22,004 nucleotides of DNA from Desulfobacterales bacterium (GCA_030616425.1 JAUWXJ010000013.1:1-22004); one strand, 5' to 3'. Shown: positions 1 through 8,047, numbered from the stretch's first letter. The notes: a model not told the origin generated them from the letters alone. Numbers and translations are program-made.

Positions 1-1116
1 GATGTCATCAATTTCCTGCCACATTGCGCGCGTCTTTTGGCGCAAGCTTTCCCCAGCCATCTGCAAGCGAGAGATCAGCCGATTCCTTTGCGGACCAACA
101 AGGTGCTGCACACACCCCTTAATCTCAGAGAAATGCGCGTCCACTTCTAGCAGACAGTCTTGACAATCGTAGTCTTCGAAGAGCGCTTTGTATTTGTGAC
201 TCCACCCCGTCCCGATGCAAGGCACAGCCTGGGATAGCGCTCCCGCCAGGGCATGAAAGCGTGAAGCGATGACGAGTTCAGCATTTCCGAGCATTGCTTT
301 CAGAACCCGCGGGTCCGTATGGCTCACAACAGGGAGGGGAGAAGGAAGTCTTTGGTTTAACATCTGTGCAACCGCCACATCTTCACAAGCTTCATGCAAG
401 AGGATAGTCGGCTCAATTCCACACTCACGACAAGCCACAGTACAGCGATGGAGAAACTGGGGATAGATAGCGTCCTCAGTGGTAGTCATGTCGAGCATTC
501 GAGCGTTCGGGACGATCAGTGCACGCAGGTCGACGCTTTCTGATTCTGGGACGAACGAAGCCGGCACTAGGTTCGTAAAGTCCGGGCACATGCGTATCCG
601 CTCAGAGTCACCAGTGGCCTCCACTGCAGCAGAGTAAGACTCTGGATCGCGTGCATAAACCAAGTCAACGTACTCAACCAGTTTTCGGAAGGCCACAGCG
701 ATGCGTTTGCCTTTGAAAGGACCGAGCGCCTGAGGAAGCAGGACGATCGGAATACGCTTACGATGCCAGCCGCCCGCTCTTGCCACCATGCGCTCGGTTG
801 GGTAAGCACCATGCTGATCACCGAAAGCAAATCCAGATGCATCCAGCACGGCGTCAACGTCACTGTTCATGGTTATCCCGTAAATCCGCTGACAAGATTT
901 CGGCATCAAAGCAAGTGCCAGCCGACTAAGCCCCCAACGTCCCTCAACTGCTTTGGTCAGAAGGCCGTGTGTCGCTCTCTGACCCCAGGTACCGAACCAC
1001 CGCGTAACAACGAATCTGGCACTGGGAACTCTATCCAGCACATGATCCTTGATCGCCAGCAACATCAGTTGCGAACCCATGTTATCGGCAAAGCAACCAC
1101 TGATCTCAACTAACAC
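1..1116 (-). CDS. Polysaccharide pyruvyl transferase family protein (3' end outside the window)
   Basis: The minus-strand frame is open from 1116 to the window edge (372 codons, no stop). It would add a pyruvate ketal to a sugar of a surface polysaccharide or act as a related WcaK/CsaB-like transferase. The N-terminus MLVEISG is followed by DASGFAFGDQH (residues 92-102), VLLPQALG (125-132) and the family's C-terminal motif ASRFHALAGALSQAVPCIG (284-302), with GTGWSHKY after it. The start is GTG at 1116: a GAGGAG ribosome site lies about 8 bases upstream, and the N-terminus then lines up with that of the paralogue at 1616-2377 (MFIEVSG). A second in-frame GTG at 1122 overlaps the ribosome site and is less likely. 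The gene is clearly a paralogue of its truncated upstream neighbour. Substrate cannot be told from sequence. Confidence 0.9.
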   Translation of the reverse strand, partial: MLVEISGCFADNMGSQLMLLAIKDHVLDRVPSARFVVTRWFGTWGQRATHGLLTKAVEGRWGLSRLALALMPKSCQRIYGITMNSDVDAVLDASGFAFGDQHGAYPTERMVARAGGWHRKRIPIVLLPQALGPFKGKRIAVAFRKLVEYVDLVYARDPESYSAAVEATGDSERIRMCPDFTNLVPASFVPESESVDLRALIVPNARMLDMTTTEDAIYPQFLHRCTVACRECGIEPTILLHEACEDVAVAQMLNQRLPSPLPVVSHTDPRVLKAMLGNAELVIASRFHALAGALSQAVPCIGTGWSHKYKALFEDYDCQDCLLEVDAHFSEIKGCVQHLVGPQRNRLISRLQMAGESLRQKTRAMWQEIDDI

Positions 1117-1127
1117 AATCACTCCTC

Positions 1128-1630
1128 GAAAGCTTTGAAATTCTCATAGCAGGCGTAAAGTCTCTTCCGAATGGGCAATTTTTATTGAAAATTGTCATTC
1201 GGTAAACTTTTTTCTTTTATTAACTCATTTAGTTGCCCTATAGGGGATTTTCCTTATGGTTGGTATGCCCCTCCAGGATTTACTTTACGGGTCATAGACC
1301 CCACCCTACGAGTCGTGGACTTTTTAATGATCGGGCATACCTCGCCCACTTATTTATGTCATTACCAGTAACTTAGATCCCCGAAATAGATTAAATGCCA
1401 TCCCAGTGAAATATGCCTTGCATTTCATGGTGCAAGCATTGCACGGGACTGGTCTGCCTGTCCATGGTATCTACTTTATGAAACAAGCCAACATTGCCTT
1501 TTCCAAAGCATTTTAGCCAACTTCTTAGTTCAGGCCATCATTCCCAAATGATACTTTTTTCGAATTTGAAAGATTTTTTTCGACAAACTACAAACAGTGG
1601 CCATTTTCACCCGTGTTATGCAAAGGTCTC
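1128..1630 (-). repeat. Long leader repeat, copy 1 (about 500 bp), in the gene-free stretch 1117-1615
   Basis: This stretch has no convincing gene. It is a diverged copy of 3823-4409. The best shared block is at 1551-1630 against 4330-4409 and includes TTCGAATTTGAAAGATTTTT and CGACAAACTACAAACAGTGG. A second shared block is around 1340-1412 against 4003-4080. The high-coordinate end is GAGACCTTTGCATAAC on the minus strand, the same end sequence as the MITE-like elements at 7779 and 13947. The low-coordinate end near 1128 (GAAAGCTTTGAAATT) is a poor inverted match to it. A strong hairpin (1167-1202, arms CCGAATG.CAATTTT and AAAATTG..CATTCGG) lies about 50 bases before the start of the downstream gene. 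Either a degenerate mobile element or a duplicated leader. Confidence 0.6.
1402..1430 (+). repeat. Degenerate GGGCAGGC-type palindrome
   Basis: The arms CCCAGTGAAAT and ATTTCATGG enclose the loop ATGCCTTGC. This is the same layout as the better preserved copies at 20743 and 21320, but the GGGGCAGGC tail is decayed. It lies inside leader repeat copy 1. Confidence 0.45.
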
Positions 1631-2377
1631 CAATGGTCGGTCCTCTTTGCCATGAACCATAAGGGTAGCCTCTAAGTTTGCTTCACTTGCAAAACGTATA
1701 AAACTGGCAAGCAATGGAAGATACCTATCGGCTTCCTTTTTGCTATTTGCCTTTTCGATCATACGTTGGTGTGGCACAATACAAACACGTCGGCTTTTAT
1801 CTGTTCCAAATGACAATTTCGGCTTTACCAGATTTGTGAAGTCAGGCGCTGGCCTGACGCGGTTGTCATGGCCTATGATATCTTGGATGTCTTGCAAAGA
1901 AATGCTATCACGGGCATATATAAGATCACTGTATCGAACAATTCTAGAGAACGCATCGCGGATTGCAGGTTTCTCAAACAGACCTAATGCTTGGGGCAGC
2001 AATATAACTTTTTGGCCTGATCGCTTAGCGTCAGCTACTTGATCTGCAAAACGTTTGGCACGTTCGGTAGGGTGTTGGTCTCCAAATGCAAAACCCGATG
2101 CATCAAGAAGCGCATAAATCTCTCTTTCATTGATTATCCCCATAGTACGCATAAAGCTTCTTGGGGATAGCTTCAACGATATGAGAGATCGGCCAAACTT
2201 TTTGATTCGAGGATTGTACCACAAGCCATATTTGGCTCGATCCTCATATTTTCCAAAGCCGGCATCTACAGCGAGCCGAACATTTGGGTGATGGTCTTTA
2301 AAATGCTCCCGGATAGCCACCATCATAAGTTCAGCGCCTTTGTTCCAGGTACTGGTACCCGATACTTCAATGAACAT
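1616..2377 (-). CDS. Truncated polysaccharide pyruvyl transferase family protein
   Basis: 253 residues, against more than 372 for the paralogue at 1-1116. It starts MFIEVSGTSTWNKGAELMM and keeps DASGFAFGDQHPTERAKRFA and LLPQALGLFEKP and YARD, then aligns up to about paralogue residue 245 and stops. The C-terminal RFHAL-type motif is missing. The last codons (E-T-F-A-stop) are read from the end sequence GAGACCTTTGCATAA of the adjoining leader repeat, so the element appears to have cut the gene. Start chosen at 2377: AAGGA lies 8 bases upstream and the N-terminus matches the paralogue. An upstream in-frame start at 2416 would overlap the preceding gene. The stop of the FrhB-like gene is only 11 bases upstream, so the two were co-transcribed. 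Probably inactive. Confidence 0.85.
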   Translation of the reverse strand: MFIEVSGTSTWNKGAELMMVAIREHFKDHHPNVRLAVDAGFGKYEDRAKYGLWYNPRIKKFGRSLISLKLSPRSFMRTMGIINEREIYALLDASGFAFGDQHPTERAKRFADQVADAKRSGQKVILLPQALGLFEKPAIRDAFSRIVRYSDLIYARDSISLQDIQDIIGHDNRVRPAPDFTNLVKPKLSFGTDKSRRVCIVPHQRMIEKANSKKEADRYLPLLASFIRFASEANLEATLMVHGKEDRPLETFA

Positions 2378-2388
2378 AAATCGGTCCT

Positions 2389-3816
2389 TCAGATTTGTTT
2401 GGGCCAACCCAGCCATCGATGGGTGCGCCGCAGAATGGCGCGCTTGATTCGACGGCCTGTAGTTGGTCGGTAAAGCCTTTGGTATTGATCGATCAATAGC
2501 TGCATGCCCTCCTGAAAAATTTCAAACCGGCCAGCCTTTTTAGCCTGATCAAACAGTTCATGACTCTGTGAAGTCATTTGCATGCGCAGTTGGTAGATTT
2601 TTTTTCGCTTGGCATTGAGATGGCGCGAATTGGGCTTTACACGCTTGGGTGGATACCATTGTTGCTCTTTTTCCATCAGTTGTAGCCGGTAAGCCAAGCC
2701 CTCCCTGCGCTGCCTGAACCCACCCGCCTGGGATTCCACCACCCGTTCGGGGTTCAGGGGCTGGAAGACCACGCGTTTTTCGCGAATAGCATCCTTTACG
2801 AGTTGGGCGATTCCCGCTTGCCGAATGACGACCACACTGGTTCCTTGCCCATCGGGTAAGTACTCCGGTAGCCAAGCGTCACCCACAGAAATGTCGGCCG
2901 TTTCCGCCACAACATCATCACAGAAATTACAAGCGTGGTACTGAAAAAAGCCGTGATTGTAATTGGTGCCAAAGAGATTTTGTACAATGTCTGGCCCTTT
3001 GAGGGCGAGGGGGAGTTTGCTTTTCACCTCTACGCCCTTTTGATTGGCCCTTTTGCCCGGGATCTTTTTGCGGAAGTCAATATAAGACAATCCCCCAGGC
3101 GGAACCCCTAACTGCCATCCAATCATTTCGGCATAACTTTTGCTTTTAAGATGCCCACAGACCAGACCGATCGTGTACACGATGCGCTCTTTGAAAATGG
3201 GTTCAGCCACTGATAACAGGCGAATGGCTTTGATGAAACAGGGTATCCCTGTTATGGCATATCTGCCAGGGTTCTTCCGGATGTAGGCCAAGGCTTCGGA
3301 CATCTCCACCGGGTAATAGGCCGATTTTGATCCATTTAATACGTCATCTAATGTGTTCGATACTGAATACTTATATAAAATACCGTCCTTGTCGGCAGAC
3401 AAATTTTGAGCAACCTGGATAACGGCATCGACTTTATCCCTGCGGAGCAATTCATAGAGAAGCCATTTAGCTACTCCACCGGAACTTCCCAACTCCCTGA
3501 ATTTACCTTCTGCCACATAGCCTGCATTGGCGTTTATAAAGTAACCAATGTGGTCGTGGTAGGTTGCCTGGTGGCCAAATAATTTTAATGCGATTTGAGA
3601 CTCATTGATAGCTTTTTCCGAAAATGGACAAACTGAAGCTATCCTATGGTATAGCTTAACACTACTATCTGATATATATGCGCAGTATTGACCTTTCTCA
3701 TTCATTTTAATTTGAAAAGGTGAGTCCTCAATAGCCGTACATGCTCCACATCCAATACAGTAATAACCGGGCAAAACTTTTTCTGTTAAATCATTCTGGT
3801 CTATAAAATGTACCAT
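2389..3816 (-). CDS. Coenzyme F420 hydrogenase/dehydrogenase beta-subunit (FrhB)-like protein of glycan clusters
   Basis: 475 residues. The N-terminus carries a ferredoxin-like ligand set CIGCGAC (C20, C23, C26) with a fourth cysteine in SVCPF (C63). A central TGIPCFIKAIRLL resembles the GTPC-Q motif of the FrhB family. The motif HACNFCDDVVAETADISVGD follows, typical of the FrhB C-terminal domain. The last 90 or so residues are basic and helical. Members of this family in polysaccharide operons sit next to pyruvyl transferases, as here; they are thought to be flavin/iron-sulfur redox proteins that modify a sugar or the pyruvyl group, but their reaction is not established. No clear ribosome site precedes the ATG at 3816 (TTTCTCAAAC), perhaps because leader repeat copy 2 ends right upstream. 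Confidence 0.88.
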   Translation of the reverse strand: MVHFIDQNDLTEKVLPGYYCIGCGACTAIEDSPFQIKMNEKGQYCAYISDSSVKLYHRIASVCPFSEKAINESQIALKLFGHQATYHDHIGYFINANAGYVAEGKFRELGSSGGVAKWLLYELLRRDKVDAVIQVAQNLSADKDGILYKYSVSNTLDDVLNGSKSAYYPVEMSEALAYIRKNPGRYAITGIPCFIKAIRLLSVAEPIFKERIVYTIGLVCGHLKSKSYAEMIGWQLGVPPGGLSYIDFRKKIPGKRANQKGVEVKSKLPLALKGPDIVQNLFGTNYNHGFFQYHACNFCDDVVAETADISVGDAWLPEYLPDGQGTSVVVIRQAGIAQLVKDAIREKRVVFQPLNPERVVESQAGGFRQRREGLAYRLQLMEKEQQWYPPKRVKPNSRHLNAKRKKIYQLRMQMTSQSHELFDQAKKAGRFEIFQEGMQLLIDQYQRLYRPTTGRRIKRAILRRTHRWLGWPKQI

Positions 3817-3822
3817 GTTTGA

Positions 3823-4409
3823 GAAAGCTTTAATTTTTCATAAAATGGATCTGAAATCTTTATAAAGACAGTTTTTGTTAAAAATTGTCACTTAACTTTT
3901 CTCTAATTGCCTACCTCAATAAATCGTTTAACTTCTTTTCCCTTATTTCATTGCCCGTTATGCAGTTTCCCTTCTCTTTATATGCCCATTTTCATCTATT
4001 GAGCATACCTCTCCCATTGATTTATGTTGCTGCCAGTATCTTTGATCCCCTAAATAAGTTGAATGCCATACCAGTGAAATAGCTCTTATGTGAAATGTCA
4101 TAGATAACAAGTTTTGTTGGCTTTTGTTAGCCGCAGATTCTTCCGAATCGGAATTTTTGTTCTCAAAACGATACAAGGAATGATCTCACGGCACAGGCCC
4201 CAGAGAAATAGGTTCCACATTTCACGGGACATGTCTGTCTGCATATGTTATCCGCCTTTTCAATCAACCGTATATTGTTATTTCAAAGCATTTTAGGCAA
4301 CTTCTGATTTCAGACCACTATTCACCAATGACATTTTTTTCGAATTTGAAAGATTTTTTTCGACAAACTACAAACAGTGGCGATTTTCACCCGGTTTTGC
4401 AAAGGTCTC
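3823..4409 (-). repeat. Long leader repeat, copy 2 (about 590 bp), in the gene-free stretch 3817-4513
   Basis: Diverged copy of the block at 1128-1630, with an internal expansion around 4080-4260. It ends at high coordinate with GAGACCTTTGCAAAAC (minus strand, 4409), the sequence seen at the ends of the MITE-like elements. At low coordinate the hairpin GACAATTTTT / AAAAACTGTC (3867-3889) stands about 50 bases before the FrhB-like gene, the same position as the hairpin of copy 1. Short open frames in it have no family features, so I call no gene. The remaining 4410-4513 shows nothing recognisable. Confidence 0.6.
4198..4228 (+). repeat. GGGCAGGC-type palindrome, degenerate
   Basis: The arms CCCCAGAGAAAT and ATTTCACGGG enclose the loop AGGTTCCAC. 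This is close to the copies at 17717 and 19812. It accounts for part of the extra length of leader repeat copy 2, so it may have been added after duplication. Confidence 0.55.
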
Positions 4410-4513
4410 TCCTCTATTCCTCAAGAATGTGGCAACTCGCGGTTTCAGAGACAGAGACAACTGATAGAATCGATTGCGCAAAAGACATAAGAAAGATATA
4501 CGGCCAAGCCACC

Positions 4514-5605
4514 CTACCCAGCGTGGCTGGCAACAATTACCCGCAGACACTCCAAGTGCCCGCGGCTCAGTTCTCTCTGCCTTTCCACCTCCTCGAAATT
4601 GAAGTTATTGGCAAACTGCCGGATGCGCTTTCTATAAGTGATCAATCGCAGCAAGGCAAGCTTCTTGTTTCGTTCAGGGCAATTTGCCCAGGAAGCCTCT
4701 GAAGCGTTAATGCTTTCGAAGAATGCGTGGTTCTTCGCCGACTTCGCGATACTGAGGAAGGGCACGCCTATCGCCAAAGCCGAAACGCCCAGATGCAATT
4801 TATGGGAAACGACCATATCCATGGAAGCTATGATAGAGAGAACATCCGCCGGGTCTTTGTATATGTGCTTCCCTATTAATGGGCTACTTCGTTCTGGCAA
4901 TACCTCGGACATTAATACCTCACGCCCTGCAGCTGGTCGGATTGTCTGAATAAAGGTATACTGAATCCGACAAATAAGGGCTGTAAGTCGCAAGACGGGT
5001 ACAATACGACAATAGAGATGGGGCAAGTTAAGTCCGACGTGGGCCTTAGCCCATTTATGCCGACCCTTTGCAGTGGGAGACCAAATGGAACCCGCATTGA
5101 GATTGACATCTGGAAAATGTCTGGATCGAATGCCGTAACCGTTATAAAATGCTTCAATATCATCTTCGATTCGTACTGTGGCTAATCTACATAGTCCACT
5201 GGTTAGAACAGCTTCTCTGAATGGTGCAGGCCGGTTCTGAGAACCTGCCGAAAAATTTGAACCCACAGAAAGCAGATAAAGCGGACATCGAAAACCTACT
5301 AACGCCGCACGAAAGTCCTCGTATTCCTTCTTCTTCTCGCGGTAAGCTTCTACAAGTCGGCCGCGCCCATGCGGACCGTCTGAAAGAACAGGTCCGCCAC
5401 CGAAGACGGCGAAAGAGGCGCCGCGCAAAAGCTCTACGACCGAGGGCGTTGTCTCGATCCCATATGCAGTTGCCAACGCCGAATCCAGACGGAACACAAC
5501 AGGATGAGTGCCTAACGTCTTTAGACATCGAGCAAACTGAATCGCCATGAGATCATCGCCGTAGTTACCGTATCCGTAAGATCCCCAAATCGCGACCTTA
5601 ATCAT
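4514..5605 (-). CDS. Polysaccharide pyruvyl transferase family protein
   Basis: 363 residues starting MIKVAIWGSYGYGNYGDD, the glycine-rich N-terminus of the CsaB/WcaK family. It continues with VFGGGPVLSDG, FRCPLYLLSVGSNFSAG and, near the C-terminus, the family motif VSHKLHLGVSALAIGVPFLSI, which carries the conserved histidine. Start at 5605 because GAGG lies 8 bases upstream and the family N-terminus begins exactly there. The in-frame upstream extension to 5701 crosses the insertion sequence and is artefactual. It is more distant from the two other pyruvyl transferases in the window than they are from each other. Likely role: pyruvylation or a related transfer on a surface glycan. The insertion sequence ends 30 bases upstream, so the original promoter or operon link has probably been lost. 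Confidence 0.88.
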   Translation of the reverse strand: MIKVAIWGSYGYGNYGDDLMAIQFARCLKTLGTHPVVFRLDSALATAYGIETTPSVVELLRGASFAVFGGGPVLSDGPHGRGRLVEAYREKKKEYEDFRAALVGFRCPLYLLSVGSNFSAGSQNRPAPFREAVLTSGLCRLATVRIEDDIEAFYNGYGIRSRHFPDVNLNAGSIWSPTAKGRHKWAKAHVGLNLPHLYCRIVPVLRLTALICRIQYTFIQTIRPAAGREVLMSEVLPERSSPLIGKHIYKDPADVLSIIASMDMVVSHKLHLGVSALAIGVPFLSIAKSAKNHAFFESINASEASWANCPERNKKLALLRLITYRKRIRQFANNFNFEEVERQRELSRGHLECLRVIVASHAG

Positions 5606-5635
5606 GACTGCCTCGCAATATAAAAAGTGTTTATA

Positions 5636-6741
5636 GTGGTTGTCAAAATAACGTTCCGATTGCCGTAGTTTTAATTGTGCGATTTGGATTATCGATAACA
5701 TCTATTATGGCTTGATCCAAACGCTCTATCAGCCGGTCTTCATTTTTACAGACATAATTATTAAACCAGCGCGCTTTCATTGTAAGCCAGATTCGTTCGA
5801 TGGGATTTAAATCCGGCGAATATGGTGGCAAAAACTTTGGTTGCCATCCGTGCCATTTGGTCGATTTTCTTCGGTGCCATGAAGCATTATCCATAATCAA
5901 TATGTTCGTTGTTCTTTGAAAAGTGACGGTTTTACTCGCCTCATCTAAAAATGCCTGATAAATCATAGAATCAGAATGAGACGCCTCTATAGCGAAGAAC
6001 TGACCTGTGCGTGGACAGACCATCCCGATAACATTCATGCGCAGGTGCCCGCCATTTTTAGTCACACGGGTTTTTCTTCCCTTTTTGTCCCAACGTTTTC
6101 TGGGACGAGGATCACCTTCAAAACCAGACTCGTCGGCAAACCAGATATCCACATCGGGCTGGTTGCATAGCTGTTCAAGTTCTTCTAAAAACGTTTTGCG
6201 CTCTTGTTCATCCTGTTTATCTGACCAAGGCTGTGGCGTTTTTAAAACAAAGCCTTGTTTATGAAAAAACCGAACCACAGTCTCATAACTGCAGTCGATT
6301 TTATAAACATCACTGATGTAACCATGAAAGGCTTTTGCCGTCCAAAAAGTGCGGTCAGCTTGTTGCGGCTGATCAATCAGTTCAGTGAGTTCAGAAGCCT
6401 GCTGATTTTTTATAATTGCAGTTCTACCGGGTCGTTTTTTGACAATAAGCCCATCAACGCCAGATCGGTTGAAACGGTTGATCCACTTTCGTAACGCACG
6501 ATTGGTTGTTAAAAGTGAATTGCAAACAAGTTCTCTGTTAGCACCAGCCAGAAGCATTTGAATTGCTGTACAGCGTGTAGCTGTTTCACTAGAACCTATC
6601 CGGGAGACTTCTTTAAGCTCTTCAATGGTTGCGTTTTCCGAATAGGGAATGAGTAAAGGCCGTGCCATATTTTAAACATGGCACATTGCTCCGAAAAAGT
6701 ATAGATTTTTCTTCAATTAAATCAAATTGTTACGGCACCAT
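5636..6741 (-). mobile_element. IS630-type insertion sequence, about 1.1 kb
   Basis: It contains one full transposase gene. Proposed ends: a TA at 5634-5635 and a TA at 6742-6743, consistent with the TA target of the IS630/Tc1-mariner group. The terminal repeats are short and imperfect (GTGGTTGTC on one side, ATGGTGCCG on the other), so the exact ends are tentative. It sits between the FkbM region and the pyruvyl transferase gene, in the same orientation as both. Confidence 0.65.
5643..6668 (-). CDS. IS630 family transposase
   Basis: 341 residues, full length for the family. The N-terminal helix-turn-helix region (about residues 15-80, with RALRKWINRFNRSGVDGL) is followed by the DDE catalytic domain: D179 in WFADESGFE, D260 in ILIMDNASWH and E291 in PPYSPDLNPIERIW. 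All three acidic residues are present and the frame is unbroken, so the enzyme may be active. The stop lies about 8 bases inside the left end of the element. Confidence 0.95.
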   Translation of the reverse strand: MARPLLIPYSENATIEELKEVSRIGSSETATRCTAIQMLLAGANRELVCNSLLTTNRALRKWINRFNRSGVDGLIVKKRPGRTAIIKNQQASELTELIDQPQQADRTFWTAKAFHGYISDVYKIDCSYETVVRFFHKQGFVLKTPQPWSDKQDEQERKTFLEELEQLCNQPDVDIWFADESGFEGDPRPRKRWDKKGRKTRVTKNGGHLRMNVIGMVCPRTGQFFAIEASHSDSMIYQAFLDEASKTVTFQRTTNILIMDNASWHRRKSTKWHGWQPKFLPPYSPDLNPIERIWLTMKARWFNNYVCKNEDRLIERLDQAIIDVIDNPNRTIKTTAIGTLF

Positions 6742-6763
6742 TAAAAACGTATTTAATGAACCT

Positions 6764-6870
6764 CCCCGCAGCAAGCTACGGGGTATCTAAAGGAAAAGAT
6801 TTCTATATTGAGACACCTTCGGTTTCTCAAACTCTTCCCTTTGGATGTAACCCTGTAGCAAGCTACAGGG
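6764..6870. repeat. Paired palindromes (BIME-like inverted repeat) downstream of the FkbM gene
   Basis: Two hairpins face each other. One is CCCCGCAGC-AA-GCTACGGGG at 6764-6783 and the other is CCCTGTAGC-AA-GCTACAGGG at 6851-6870. Between them AAAGGAAAAGA (about 6790) pairs with TCTTCCCTTT (about 6832), and TTGAGACACC pairs with GGTTTCTCAA around a TTC loop. The whole 107 bp is therefore one large inverted repeat. It begins 12 bases past the restored stop of the FkbM frame and could end or stabilise that transcript. Confidence 0.75.
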
Positions 6871-6881
6871 AATAATCAAGT

Positions 6882-7052
6882 TCAAAGTGCAATTATTTTT
6901 TTAGCCTCTTCATTTTCTTCAGGAATGAAGAATGTATTGTAAGCACACCCCGTTATGCGTTTGCCACTTTTGCCATCAAAAGCGTCATATCTCTCTTTCT
7001 TGAAAATCTGCTGAATTTCTATCGAGTCATTTTTTCCTACTTCAATGTAAAA
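6882..7052 (-). pseudogene. C-terminal part of the FkbM methyltransferase, out of frame
   Basis: If one extra T is assumed in the run of five T (plus-strand A run 7049-7053), reading continues for 56 more codons: FYIEVGKNDSIEIQQIFKK, then ERYDAFDGKSG, then CAYNTFFIPEENEEAKK, with a TGA at 6882. RPVF-YIEVGK is what FkbM proteins normally show at this place. The break is a single-base loss in a homopolymer, from mutation or sequencing error. Confidence 0.75.
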
Positions 7053-7669
7053 ACGGGGCGTATACTGGAAATGACTTTAGAAGCTCCCTTTAGAGCCAAC
7101 AATTCGGCTCCTTCAACATCAATCTTGATAAAGTCTGGTTCAGGAAAAGAACCTAAAAGGGTATCAATTGTCAGAGTAGGAACATATTGCTTCTCTCGTA
7201 CCCCACCCATCTGTGAACGCCCACCAACTACTTCGAGTGCATTGCTGGCCCTGCCTCTTTTTGCAATCATAAAAGATGCTACTGAATTCATTTCTGAAAT
7301 AGCTACCGGCAGTACACGAATGTCTTTTTCGTTATTTTCTTTTAACTGAGCAGACCTACGTAAAATCCCGGTTAACCAAGTATCTGCTTCCACAGATAGA
7401 ATCATGCCTTTATTAGCTACAGCCGCAGCTGCGAATGTAAATACTCCAACATTTGCTCCGATATCCCAAACATTACTTTTCTCTTTTAAAAATCTCTCAG
7501 CGATCCGAATAAGGTCTTTATCAAATGCATTCGCCCCAGGCTTAAGCAACTTAATCTGAGCATCAGGAGTCACAAGTAGCGGAGTCCTAATACCCTTAAC
7601 TATCATATACCTTTTGATCACCTTACCACGGCTTAAATGCTCAAGAGCTGTTCGAATAGTTTTCCTCAT
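7037..7669 (-). CDS. FkbM family SAM-dependent methyltransferase, frameshifted near the end
   Basis: The open frame gives 210 residues; the family usually has about 240-280. The SAM-binding motif VWDIGANVGVFTFAAAA (about residues 67-83) and the acidic loop SVEADTW are present. They are followed by DFIKIDVEGAELLALKGA, the FkbM signature, near the C-terminus. After IRPVF the frame slips and ends in TLK; the rest of the protein lies in the adjacent frame down to 6882. FkbM enzymes O-methylate sugars or secondary metabolites, and here a glycan residue is the likely target. AGGA stands about 10 bases before the ATG at 7669. A possible -10 (TATAAT, about 7700) lies upstream with only a poor -35. 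Confidence 0.85.
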   Translation of the reverse strand: MRKTIRTALEHLSRGKVIKRYMIVKGIRTPLLVTPDAQIKLLKPGANAFDKDLIRIAERFLKEKSNVWDIGANVGVFTFAAAAVANKGMILSVEADTWLTGILRRSAQLKENNEKDIRVLPVAISEMNSVASFMIAKRGRASNALEVVGGRSQMGGVREKQYVPTLTIDTLLGSFPEPDFIKIDVEGAELLALKGASKVISSIRPVFTLK

Positions 7670-8047
7670 AGATATTTATCCTGGAATTACTTGACATTAT
7701 ATAATGCGATTCAATATGTTTTCAGCTTGGTGACATCACTAATACATAATAAATTGTCACTGCTGTCCGGTAAAAAACTGAGACCTTTGAAAAATGTTCA
7801 ATTTTGTTCAAGTTCAAGGAAGGCGAAAATTTTAAATGCAGGAATACATTGAGTATTTCGAGGCTTAAAATTTGAGTCTGACGCAGACACTTTAGTGAAG
7901 CATCAGCGCTCAATTGGGCAAAAGGGAGCGTTTTGCAAAGCTCTCAATCCTTAACCTCAATCAAATCTCGGCTTGTAGTGTAATTAATCTCTGAGTTGAG
8001 ACATTGTCTCAGAAACGTGCCGTTCTAGTATTTTACGTGTTACGAAT
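7670..8047. other. Gene-free spacer between flippase and methyltransferase
   Basis: It holds the MITE-like element at 7779-7946 and, at 8000-8016, a small palindrome TGAGAC-ATT-GTCTCA just after the flippase stop. The palindrome is not followed by a T run, so it is not a classical terminator. No gene is supported; the short frames here follow the repeat. Confidence 0.6.
7779..7946 (+). mobile_element. MITE-like element, copy A (168 bp)
   Basis: The ends are TGAGACCTTTGAAAAATG and, on the other strand, TGAGAGCTTTGCAAAACGC: imperfect terminal inverted repeats. The interior matches, in inverted orientation, the element at 13947-14117 over nearly its whole length (for example TTCAAGTTCAAGGAAGGCGA and CTGACGCAGACACTTTAGTG). 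It encodes no transposase and no target duplication is visible. It is intergenic here. Confidence 0.8.

Noticed and set aside
567..863. Open frame overlapping the first pyruvyl transferase
   Set aside because: It is an out-of-frame shadow of the uninterrupted 372-codon frame that carries all the family motifs.
1117..1615. Search for a JUMPstart/ops element (GGCGGTAG) in the leaders of the glycan genes
   Set aside because: No match was seen on either strand in the leader regions.
3958..4176. Small open frame on the minus strand inside leader repeat copy 2
   Set aside because: The equivalent part of copy 1 has stops, so the frame is not conserved between copies.
7722..7913. Short frames in the MITE-like element, recurring near 13980-14201
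   Set aside because: The similarity follows from the DNA repeat. There is no ribosome site and no family motif, so I treat them as non-coding.
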